DNA of 64,000 bases from Mycteria americana. Taxonomy: Eukaryota > Chordata > Aves > Ciconiiformes > Ciconiidae. The translations under genes and the position numbers were made by a program. The notes beneath the pieces are model-generated. The model did no database searches and had not been told where the DNA came from. It saw nothing but the letters and a program-made list of their open reading frames with translations. Shown here in pieces: positions 1 through 11,330 of this stretch. The DNA is taken from assembly GCF_035582795.1 (NCBI RefSeq), contig NC_134370.1, positions 49,525,501 to 49,589,500 on the forward strand. Direction: 5' to 3'. The first letter of the stretch is position 1. The number at the start of each line of letters is the position of its first letter.

Positions 1-3000
1 GCAGCTGTTAGCCACAACATCAAGGAAAGGCCCAGCTATCAAAGCTGCAGAAGAAGAGAGAATCCCCATACGGTAATGAAAGATTACTAACTATTAGGCC
101 ATTGGTACAGATATTAATTACAAATACAGCTTTCTGCCATGCAGGCATTCTAGTAATTGTATGAACAACAAGTTCAGCTGCCTGTTTCCATCAAACTGAT
201 GGAATAAGAAGCAGGCACTCCTCTGGGCTAGTATGAATCACCAAAATGCAGCCATCCCTAGGGTGGGTTGCAACTGTGTGCAGTGACAGCACCTAATCTA
301 TTAAGGCAGAAATGAGCATGGCTGTACCCAGCCAAAACAGAAGACAGAGGTGAAACAAGGCAGAGAGCACAAAAATTCCTCCCTGCCACAACTTTCTTAA
401 AATCAGATGGGAGAAACCAGAAGCAGATCTCTTGTTACTAATCCTGCAGCTGGCCCTGATGCACAGTGACCCTCATTAGTGACTCCAAGGGCTAGAGACA
501 CCTCAGAGGCTCACGTCCCATCTTGAAAACACACCCACTACTGACCATTTGCACCTTCCTCGCTGGCATAAACGTGGTAGGGGTTGAGGATGTTGTAAGG
601 ACAGAGCAAAGCACTAGGAAGATGAAGAGCCTGTTGGACACTGCACGAGGCATAGCTCCACACACTGCAACTTGTAGCAGGTCCTCAATCACATCTCCCT
701 CCCACGCCACAGAAAACAAAAGCGCTGCAGGAGGAGATATGTCTGGCTGCCACTGGCTTGGCTTGGACTCCCTTTGCTGCCTTCCTCCTTACCCCCAGGA
801 TGGAGGAATTAACCATATGCTGACTTCAGTATGCCAAGATGCACAAAAGCTGCTGCCTTTTTTCCCATTGCTCTGTTTGAACATGCAACACCTCCCCCCT
901 CCCTTCTCTCCTCCATGGTCTTTTATAGTAGTCTGTGTATACAGGTACTCAGTAGATGGTTAGGTTGTAAATCTAGCTCTAAGACAGTAAATTCAGCTTT
1001 CTAAAAACACACATTCATTGTCAGCGAGTACAGGAACCTGGGGTTTTGCAGACAGCAAGGCTATTAAATGCTGCTGTCAGAACAGCTTTATTTGACTGCA
1101 TCAGCTTTTGTAGATATAAGTGAAATGGAATTTAGTATTGCTTGGGATTGCCACCAGCACTGCGCAGCTGGGGAGTACAGGCAACGGCCACTGCCTTCCA
1201 GGATACTCTTAGAGTCTCCTCACGTGCAGACCACGTGGCACATAGTTGCCAAGCCAATAACATCAACACAGCAAAACCAGGTCCTAGGTCCATGAGCGAG
1301 ACTAAGCTTTATAGTGCTTTTTGTCTATATCTAACTTGAGAGACAGAATTACTCCAAGTTTAAGCTCTCAGAGGAGTGTCAGGAAACAGCAAGGTCCAGC
1401 TCTTCCGTAAATGCAGACAAGCCTGGAAGCAGAGGGTAGCCATGAGCCAGGTTAGGCAACAACCTCACCAACAGGGTATAGTCCCACAGCACCTGAGCCA
1501 AGCAGACAAAAACGGGTGCTATTAACAGATCATCAGGCAAAAGCAAGGTAACAAACCAGGTCTGACGTCAATCCAGGAAATCCAAACAGTCCTCAGTTCA
1601 GGAAAGGGCTGGGAACAAGTACACCAAAACTCAGGAGAGGACTGAAGCCGAGGCCTTAGACGGTGCTCCAGGGCTGATGGGCAGAGGGGTGGATGGAGGT
1701 CCCACGGGAGGGTGGTCAGGGCAAATAAAGCCTATTAGTGCACTCAGTGCCCTGACAGGGAAATCCTGTGTTCTAGGGGCCAACTCTGCTGCCCCTTTTC
1801 ATAAGAAAGACTTTTCTGAAGGGAACAGGGCTGCTTGAGGTTGTTCCTTCCTTCCACAGCTGCTGTCAAAGAGTAAAAGAAGATGATGATGTCAAAACTG
1901 AAGAAGATGAGGAAGCTGCAAGAGATGGCAGATGCTGAAGGAGGAAGGAAAGATGACAGAAGGGAAGAAAAGGGAAACTAAGAGAAAGAGAAGGCAGAGG
2001 ACAAATTATAATCACTAGAGAGAGGCAGGAAATCCTTCCTGCTCACATGAAACGAAGTCCCTCATGCCAGTCCCTTCCTTCAAGCCCCACTGAGATCACT
2101 AGCCAGCACTGCCATGACTTGACAGCAACTTTCCTCTTTGGTGCAGACAGGACAGGCAGCTGCCTGGAGCCCACACCACGCATAGTACCTCTGTGACCCA
2201 CTGACCCCATTCCCTGCTTCAGTGGCAGGATTAAGAGAAGTGACAACTTTTCAGCAGGCAGCATAGTGGGAGTATCTATCTTGGGACCACAGAGGCAACA
2301 TCTCCTCTGCTGAGAATCCCAGGAAGAGATTTTGCTGCAGGACATTTAGAGAGGTGACCCAGATCCCACAAGGATGCTGAGCAGATGCTCTGACCAGGTC
2401 TTGCTACAGATCGTTGAAGTTAGTTTATTGCTAGCAACTTCCAGGGTACCTTGAAGGATATTTTCTTGTTTCAGACAGCTTACTTCACTAAACTAGAAAA
2501 AAACTGGCCCTTTTCCTGGAGCATTCAAAACAAAGCCAGCTTCCCCATGTCCCAAAAGACCATCGCTTCACCTGCCGATACACACACTTAGAGTGCATTT
2601 TGGGTTCTCTCTGGAAAAAGGATTTGCCTTGCAGAAGCATCCCAGGATCAGTTTCTGTCTCAGTGGAAGCCCTACAAAGCTGCATCATTGCTTATTCATA
2701 TGTTTATCCAGCCCCGTGGGACTGAATGCCAGGTTCTCCCAAGCTCCAAAAGCCAAGAAGTTACATTAGAGATCCAAGTGCAAGAGGACTGCTGTAAGAC
2801 AGCAGCATGAGCCACTGGACTAAGCCAAGTGAGAGAGAATCAGGCTCTGCATATGGAGGTGTCACAACTCTTTAGGGTCTCTAAAGCAATAGACCTAAAG
2901 GCAATAGAGCTGGGCCCAAATGTGGAGAGCACAAGGGAGAAAACAAGGGACAGAGCAAACAATAAGCAATATGGACAGCCCTTTGTAGTTCACACAGGTG

Positions 3001-6000
3001 AGCGCTAGATAGCTCCCTGGCTAAACAGGGCATATTCAGCAAAATTTCCATCTTTCTGTTTTTATGAGATTTCCAAAGCTGCTTGAGGGAATATCTAGTT
3101 CCACTTTAAATTAATGTGAATCAAGCATTGAAACCCCTATGGTAACTTGGCAAATCTCTGCTTTAATATAGAGCCTCACTGTAATTAATATCAGATTGTA
3201 GAGCTCTGGGATGTACTGCAAGGAGGTCAATGGCATGTCTCTGGCATTTTCCTGAAGGCCTTTAGGTTGAACAATAAGGAAATTGCATGGGACAAGCACA
3301 GCAGCTTTAAGGCTTCAAAAGGACACTGCCTCCCTCCATAACAGCTTACAGAAGTAGGGTTCAGCCCATGCTCCTCATGTCCCTGGGACATGAATTTGAA
3401 TCAGACTAGCAGGCCCACTGTCAGAAGTCTGAAACTCATTTTGCAGCAATCTGCACCTCACTTAGGAAACCTCTCAAGGTGTACAAATCAAAACCTTGAA
3501 GATTTTGGAGGAAGACAGCCTCAGTGCATCGTCTACTGTTAGTACAGGTCATTAGCCCTCTGTCCCATGCACCCTGGATATGCAGAGAGACCTACACACC
3601 CATGGGGCCATGCAGAGCAAGGTTTGGCTATTGCAAAGCTGCACCTTTGAAAGCTGAGCTGCAAAACTTCAGCTTAATGTTTTTTTCTTGTTAGTATCCG
3701 AGTATGCCCAGCCCCTAATGATCTCCCAAGGATATGTCCATGAAAAAGGCCTGGCACGAACCAACAGCCCTCCTGAACTCTCCAGAGAAGAAGCTGCAAT
3801 ATCAAACCCCGAGTTCACAGTTTTTGTATGTTTCTTCAGCTGCTCAAAGGCAAAGAGGACAGCTCCTCCTTAGGGTACAGTAGCAACATGAAGGAAAAGC
3901 AAAGAGTGACCCCACAATGGATTAAGGACAGCAGGGACTAGACACATGCAGGTTCTCCCTAGCAGCCCTGCAGACAGCATGAGGCACACGCCGGCACCCA
4001 GGGGTATTTCAGGGACCCCAGGAGCTCTCTCTGTACCAGCACCGGGGTGGGGGGGCAGCCAAGGGCTGCACAGAGCTGGGGCACAGAGCTGCCACTGCTC
4101 AGGAGGCACTACCGCTCCCCTCCCCCAGCGACCGGCAGCTGGGGCTCCCCGCAGTGCTGCCTCTCCCTGCCTTGGCACCCGGCAGCTGCAGCCCAGAGGC
4201 AGAAGGGGAGCCTGGTTTGGGGGCACAGCCTGCACCAAAGTCCTCTCTACCTTAAGAGCTCTTCCAGAGCACAGCTTGGACAGGAAGAGGATCTAAAGGA
4301 CCCAAGAGAGCTTCACAGCCACTTATCTCTAGCAGAATTGGCTTAATTTGTCTCTCTCCACACACAGTTATCACAGGCTTTAAATGCCCACGCTTAAGTG
4401 ACTTGTCAAAATAGTACTACCAGGGCACAGGCACCCCAGGTCTTCGCACCCAGAGCGTATCTCTACAGTGCAGTGTCACTCTGCGCTGACTCCTGAGGGT
4501 GGCTGTCCCCAGGTGCTCACTGCCCTGCTGGCCACCAGCACTACCAGTCTGAAAGTCCTGGAGAAAGCAAGGTCCCCCCAAAACTGCACACTGAAAGGTG
4601 AACAAGTCTTCAGCCACCCAGAACAAGACCACCTCGAAAGTCCCATGGGACAGGAAAGCAGGAATGTCCCCAACACATGAACCTTTCCTATGTGAACCGG
4701 TCTGAGCACAGAATGCTGAGCAAGGTGCTGTCACGTGTCTTGTATAACTGCAGGTTACACTCACCCTAGCCAACAGTTGCCTTAAATTGACAGAAAATAG
4801 GATGGCAAGAAGCAGGCAGCAAAACAATGAGAAGCAATGAGGAGAGACCAGGAAGTAGATATTTCTAGCTTCTAAATAAATCTAATAGGGAATATTCGTC
4901 TTAAATCAGGGTTGCCACCAAGCCAGTTGGAAATCTGCCTGGCCAATTTTCCTGTCACCTTGCCAGTTGCTGGGGAGACAGCTGAATTTGCCAAGAGTAT
5001 TTTTTGAATCTCCAAGAAAAAGGATTTGCTGCACATGCCCAGACACTTTGTACATGCCCAACTGCACTGACTACCTTGGACTTGCTCATCTTAAACTGCT
5101 CTCACAACAGAACTACATGGGCGCTATATCATTTCCCAAGATAGGCCCAAACCTATCTAAGTGGAGTCCAGAGAACTGTGCAATTAAAGCATGCACACAG
5201 TGCACGCTGGACTCCCTCTGACTCAGGATTTAGCATAAAATGCCCCATCGTCTACACAGACAGCTCTCAGCCCAAGTCTGGACACGTTTTTGTTGTGGGT
5301 GTGAGTAAAGATTGGATGCCATATACTGCTTCCTCTCAGCAGTCCAAATCGCTCCTGTCTTGGTAGTCTTCCAAAGCCTTTTCATAGTTTCCCTTAAGAG
5401 ACACATTGTCCTACAATTGGCTACAAAAAGCTCCCACAGCATCTCAGCACACAGAACTATGCAAAAAAGCCCTGAGTACACACAGCACGAGAGACCAAAC
5501 AGGGAAGACTCGGGTATGCAGGTAGAATTTGCAGGGTGGAGGCTGTTACCACAGACAGCTTGATCCAGCCTAGGTACCTTCCAGGCCAACTGTGATGGAG
5601 ACACAAGCACTAGCCTGTGTCTCCCCTTGGAGAATTTTTAAGCCATGTCAAGTCAATCTTGCTAATCGTGTGTTAAACCTTGTGAAAGCAAGGCAGTTGC
5701 TGCTTTAAGCCAAGTGAATGGGGCTATTGGCACTTAGAGCTGACCTCAGACAGCTAACCTGGGAGAAAAATTATTTTAACCGGTCAGAAACTGACCTTTT
5801 TGGTGGAGCAATGAGATTTTTTCCAAGGCACTCCACTCCAGCTTCATTCTGCCACTGTGGAAGCCAACATTTTAAGCCAGCTTGAGTGGAGGCAAATCAA
5901 GGCAACCTTAACATCTCCAAAAATCCAAGCCCATGTTCCTACCTTTTGCTCTCTTTAGCTTGAGTGTCCTGAACACAACCCCACCTTGCCATTGTGACAT

Positions 6001-7630
6001 CCCACCGTCACCATGCTATACTCCCCAAACACATGCACAGCTCACTGAAAACAAGGGTTGAGAAGAAAACAGCAATTTTCTGTCTGGCATTCGCATTGTT
6101 GGATTCTAGCCTGGAAATAAAGGAATATAGAAAAGCACTTGTAAAAATCTAAACACAATGTGCTCAAATCATGCTTCCATTGACTTTGAACAGTGTTATG
6201 CCTGGAGTGAAATGGCTCTGTTGGGCTTAAGCTTGTCCTCAGAAATGTGTTCTGGGTTCTTAGCAATGCCATGGGAACTACATGGGTATTTCCAAGGGAA
6301 GAATTTGGCCAACTATATTTAACTATTTAAAATTTCAGGGTTATTTGCAGAATACGGGCCAGAGTCCCATAAAAGCAAAACAATCTTTAGAAAAAGATAT
6401 TCCAGAATGACTGTGAAATAGCAAACTGCACCCTCTTCTCTCATCAAAGCACATCAATTTAGAAAGTGATCAGCACGGGTATTGATTCAGACAAGGAAGA
6501 GGCAATATTTACCTAAGCACCTGCGCTTATGGTTTGTTAGACCTACCAAACAGCCTGCAACCCCAGCAATCATATACCGTGGGAGAGAATTCTCTATCAT
6601 TTCAGCCTTAAAAGAGCCATGAAGCTGCAGATAGCATAAGCAAAAGTATGCATTTTGGCAGCATGGGAATAAGTCATCCTGCGTTAGAGCCAGAGCCTTC
6701 TGTTTTGGGTCACATTGACTCAAATGAGCTGCTAAAATCCATTCTCACACGTTCTCCTCCCTCTTGTTGCTGTACTCTTCCCTTAAAATCTCTGTGCCTG
6801 GGACTTCAGCAGGAATTTCTCTCCCAACCTTCTCATAAGGAGGAAGAAGTAAGCACAGAGCTCAGCAAAGAAAGCACGAGAACCATACACTCCTCTTCCT
6901 ACACTCTTGTCATTTTTCTCCCACAGTCCCCACCTGCTGAAGTCAGCCTGAGTGTTGTGAACAGCAGAGGAGGAAGAACAGTGGTTCATGTTCATTCTGG
7001 AAAGTCCCCAGCCCTCCACTCATGTGCTCTTCAGTCCAATCCACCCTTCCTAACCAAATCCCCCTATTCCCACATCCCAACCCTCGAACTAGTTGTTCAG
7101 CAGCTGACTCCAGGCATAAAAGAATAGTAGATGTAAGGAATGCCAGTGGGACTCTCAGCAGAGAAACCTGCAATATCAGGAATCAGTTTAGAAGGCCTGA
7201 ACTATCTCCCAAAGCAGATATTGATGTGTCTAGAACATGGTTTCCTGGGCTGTATTTAATAGCATTTTCCAGGAAAACATCGTTGCTATCATATATGCTT
7301 GTCAGCTCCAGTACACTGCCTTCACTGCAAATGTAAGGAGATATATTCGACTTAAAATATCATTAACCCAGAATAGGGCTCAATTCTGCAACAGAGGTCC
7401 TATTTGGAAATGCTTCTGTGGTGAATGGTGTCCCCTCACCACTGAGAAAGCAAATCTAAACCCCAAAGAGTTCTCATCCCAAGGCAAGCAGGCCCCAAAA
7501 AATGCACACTGCCCAATGAAGATTATTAGGACATTTTATGTGTCACTAGGTAATTTTGTAGGTTGATACCAGAAAATGCACACAGGCAATCCTCTACCAG
7601 CACTTTCAGAAATGTGCCTGTGTTGGCAGG
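1..7630. other. Intergenic sequence, no recognised gene
   Basis: Several frames of 75-159 codons occur on both strands (for example 523-963 and 6648-7127), but none resembles a known family or has splice or promoter support. A purine-rich acidic mini-frame at about 1862-1927 and a GC-richer patch at 3940-4230 are noted under findings. Nothing else is identified. Confidence 0.6.
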
Positions 7631-8222
7631 TGTGCTGGTTTTGGCTGGGATAGAGTTATTTTCTTCACAGTAGCTAGTATGGGGCTATGTTTTGGATTTG
7701 TGCTGAAAATGGTGTTGATAACACAGGGCTATTTTCATTATTGCTGAGCAGTGCTCACATGAGTCAAGGCCTTTCTGACTCTCACACCACCCCACCAGCA
7801 AGTGGGCTGGGGGTGCACAAGGAGTTGGAAGGGGACACAGCTGGGACAGCTGACCCCAACTGACCAAAGGGATATTCCATACCATATGACATCATGCTCA
7901 GCATATAAAGCTGGGGGAAGAAGGAGGAAGGGGGGCATGTTCGGAGCGATGGCATTTTGTCTTCCCAAGTAACGGTTACACGTGATGGGCCCTGCTTTCC
8001 TGGAGATGGCTGAACACCTGCCTGCTGATGGGAAGTAGTGAATGAATTCCTTGTTTTGCTTTGCTTGTGTGCGCGGCTTTTGCTTTACCTGTTAAACTGT
8101 CTTTGTCTCAACCCATGAGTTTTCTCACTTTTATCCTTCAGATTCTCTCCCCCATCCCACCAGGGGGGAGTTAGCGAGCAGCTGTGTGGTGCTTAGTTGC
8201 CGTCTGGGGTTAAACCACGACA
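7631..8222 (+). repeat. Solo LTR of an avian endogenous retrovirus (copy 1)
   Basis: The element starts TGTGCTGGTTTTGGCTGG and ends ACCACGACA, giving the usual TG...CA ends. It is about 592 bp and matches copy 2 (20305-20898) almost base for base over its first ~565 bp. I count about a dozen differences there, so roughly 98% identity. A TATAAA lies at 7904-7909, and a TGACATCA (CRE/AP-1-like) lies 17 bp upstream at 7887-7894. These are the expected landmarks of a retroviral U3 promoter. The flanks GCAGG (7626-7630) and GCAGC (8223-8227) may be a target duplication with one mutation. No gag, pol or env sequence adjoins it, so it is a solo LTR. I recognise the family as widespread in neoavian genomes; the orientation follows the TATA box. 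Confidence 0.88.
7887..7909 (+). promoter_or_regulatory. LTR core promoter, copy 1 (CRE/AP-1-like site plus TATA)
   Basis: TGACATCA at 7887-7894 is followed by TATAAA at 7904-7909. The same pair occurs with identical spacing in the second LTR at 20561-20583. Transcription would run rightward. Activity is inferred, not shown. Confidence 0.5.
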
Positions 8223-9105
8223 GCAGCGGAGGAAACCCAGAAAAGAAGATACCAAAAGCAGCTTTAAAATGTTCTTTTAATTTCTTTTCCTTTTGTCAGC
8301 TTTTGGAGCAGAAAGGACTTCATCCTGAGAGATGAGCAGCACCTCTTCCTGCTCTTCTTGCACACGAGGTGAGTAGCACCTTTCAGATTGAGTCCTACCC
8401 CCATTTTGTCACCATTTCAGGAATTGCATAGACACGTTACAGGACATCTCGAAAGCCACCTAATTTACTACACTCCTACGACAGAGCTGGCTCCATGACA
8501 CACACCAGCAGAACAGGGCAGAATCAGCTTGCTTGCAGCTTGCACTCCTTGGTACATCTCAGGCAGCGAGCTAGCACATTGACCATGCAGCAGTTTGAGG
8601 GAGGGCCCTAAAAACAGTCTTAGTCTTCACCCCCCCATGCTTAGCACATGCATAAGCCCTTTCAGGGAAAGGACTCGGTTTTTCTTTCCTGCCAGCCCTT
8701 AGCTAAAATGACAAGGCCGCATCAGCAAGTGGGACAGCTGGGCCAGGTACAGTGGCACAGAACTGGTACCATAACAATATGAAGACCTAGTAATTTAGGT
8801 GCCATTTGGTAGCAGGTATATCTGGAATCACAGCACAGCTCTGGCGGCAATATAGTGCCCGTTGCTTCCAGGCACAATTTGTAGTAGTAATGCAATTCTC
8901 ATAATGATAAGCTTACTGCAGGCGGAGCTGCCAGCACCCTCAGCAGGTATGGCTAGGAGACACTACTTGTTCCCAGTCCATTTCAACACACTTTTGAAAA
9001 ACTACTTCACAATCGAATGTTTTCCCAGCGCTGAAGAGTGTTTTGAATCATCTCAGAAAAATCACTTCAGCTGCTTGTGAGTTACAGAATGATGAAAAGC
9101 ACACT

Positions 9106-9118
9106 GGGGGGGGGGGGG
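9106..9118 (+). repeat. G13 homopolymer
   Basis: Thirteen uninterrupted G residues. Such runs are unstable and prone to length error in sequencing. Confidence 0.9.
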
Positions 9119-9224
9119 AACCAAACCCCAAAAGCCTTCTAGCCAGAAAGCATGGCTGGTGCTTGAAACCTGGCACATGGAGTCTCAAAGAGGAGTCTGT
9201 GCTTTCCTAAATTGGAAGAAATTT

Positions 9225-9560
9225 GGCTTTGATTTAACAAAGTTATGAGTGCATGAAAATTGCATACTTAGCATGCAATGTAGTAGAAGTCTTTGTGCAG
9301 TCTTAACTCTGCATTAGCATGTTCTTATTCATTTAATTAAGTAAGTGTTGCAAATTGTTTTTCTGTTAATTATTTCAGTTATGGACATTATTATTTTCCC
9401 TTTTGGAAGGCAAAATCTATTTCAAGAGGGTTAATAATCCTGCTAACTCTCCTTTCCTAAACTGTTCATTGCTGCTGATAAGGTTCCACCTGCTTTTGTT
9501 AGACTGTAGGCTTCTAGGTCATTTATAATTGGATACATCCTGTACCAAAGATCTCTAGAA
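9225..9560. promoter_or_regulatory. Candidate conserved non-coding block
   Basis: AT-rich, non-repetitive sequence with POU/homeodomain-like words (TTAGCATGCAATG, CATTAGCATG, TTTAATTAAG, GTTAATTATTT) and a GATAAGG. It has no open frame of note. Only cross-species alignment can tell whether it is conserved. Confidence 0.22.
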
Positions 9561-9744
9561 GTGCTGATATGATATCCCAGATGGTAATATTCTCTCTTTC
9601 CTCTGTGTGTAATTTCACGAAAAGGCCCACTGACAGCCAGTGTTTAAAGGAAATTTGTGTATGCAGACATGGTAGGTGATCTGATCTGCTTTATATTAGG
9701 GATGGGTAAAATCCATTCAGATTAAAAAGAAGCAGAGTGTATCA

Positions 9745-9960
9745 GAGCCAGGGACTGGCATCTGGGAGTCCTGGGCTTTATTCCCAGCACTGCCACTGAT
9801 CTGTTACGGAACCGTTAAACTGCTCTGCCTCAGCCTTCCTCATCTAAAATGGGCTTATTATTGACTGTACCTACCTGGCAGGTGTCTAGTGGGGATTAGT
9901 TAATATTTGGAAACACTTTGAGTTCCTCTGAGGGAAGGTACAATATAAATGCAAAGTAGT
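9745..9960 (+). repeat. Ancient MIR/CORE-SINE-like fragment
   Basis: The order of motifs follows a forward MIR-type element: CTGCCTCAGCCTTCCTCATC, then AAAATGGGCTTATTATTGAC, then TACCTACCTGGCAGG, then GGATTAGTTAATA. The tail AACACTTTGAG...AATATAAATGCAAAGT resembles the 3' ends of old amniote CORE-SINEs. It is heavily diverged, so the subfamily is uncertain and the boundaries are approximate. Confidence 0.6.
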
Positions 9961-11029
9961 TGCACTGCTACTCTATTAACTGTTGACAGCCTGCTCCGCT
10001 CCTGTTTGAACTGTCTGCCCACGTATCTGAACCAACAATGAATGCAAAGAATTAAGATGAGTAACAGTCCCAATCAAAAAGCCATCCAGAGAGGAGTTCC
10101 CATGAATTTTCCAAGAAGTGTATCTCCCATCTCCTTGCTATTAGTACACAAAAGGAAACCTCTTTACGCAATAAAGGACTGCTCGGCAAAGCATAAAGAG
10201 CTGAAGGCATTATCAGGACTAAACATGCATTAAATTCTTTTCCCATAACTTATTCAGACATTTCACATCTGCAAAACTGAGCTGGGAATCTCAGACGGAG
10301 AGTCACCCCCTCCGTCCCATGGTACATCTTCTACATCTTCCCACAAAAATTTATTTGTAACCTTTTAGCTGGTTTCATTCCTGCAACCTAAGACTATTCT
10401 AAACCTCTTCAGGAAAAAAAAAAGCAAAATCCAATGAGGACGCTATTTCTCAACCTGCAGCTCAGCAATTGGTCCCCTCCTTCTGCAAAATCATCCACAT
10501 ACCATATACAAAAGCAACAAGGGACAGGACAGTAAAGTAATAATTTTTCAAAAGGCCTATAGGCTGTCCCTGCATTGACAAAGAATAACAGACACTGAAC
10601 TACAAGAACTGATGTGTTTTAACCTCAAAGCATCACGTAAACATTAACCTCATGAGCCTGATCTCTAGGATGTGGTATTATTCTTTCTATTCTGTAAAAC
10701 AGTCTAAATGATTGAGGAATGCCTCCAAAAATTCATTTGGCCCCATAAACCAGGCAAGAGAGGAGACAGCAGCTGGACACCGTTCATGGTGCATGACTGC
10801 AAAGGCAGCTTTGCTGACGACTCTGAAATCCACTCCAAGCAGCTTAAAATGGTACTGCCCCTCTTCAACCTCCTTTCCTCTCTCTTCACCCAACAGTGTT
10901 TATCCTTCTGTTAAACTCACACACATCCCAAAGTAAATTATAAGGTCAGGGCACTAGGCAGGGTCAAAGGCTAGCATATGAATTTACTGTACCGTTTTCA
11001 CTCTCCCAGAAGCCTTTCCTGAGTCCTAA

Positions 11030-11330
11030 TAAAGATCTCTGAAACAAGATGCTAATGCTGGATTATCTGGGTAATCTCCCTGAGTTACTTCCCTGGTTTG
11101 CCTGGTTATAAATAATGAATTAGGCCTTTACTTATTATTTCTTCTGCCCTTTGGGGTCACTGCGAGTCTTGGGAAGGAATACAAATTTAAGAATATTAGA
11201 TCCATTTATTAATATCAATTTCTGCCAATCCTGCATGAGAGATGTTCCTTGCTCAGTGCATGCTATTGATACAATGAAGCGGCTGGGATGTTAATGGCAT
11301 GGATCTAATAGCTAAGAACTGGCCCAGCCT
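11030..11330. promoter_or_regulatory. Candidate conserved non-coding block
   Basis: Non-repetitive AT-rich sequence with GGATTATCTGGGTAATCTCC, a TATAAATAATGAATTAGG word, TTATTAATATCAATTT and ATGTTAATGGCATGG. It has no coding potential that I can see. Confidence 0.22.

Noticed and set aside
7685..7968. Short minus-strand frames repeated at 20359-20692.
   Set aside because: They lie inside the two LTR copies and recur because the LTRs are near-identical. They are not host or viral genes.
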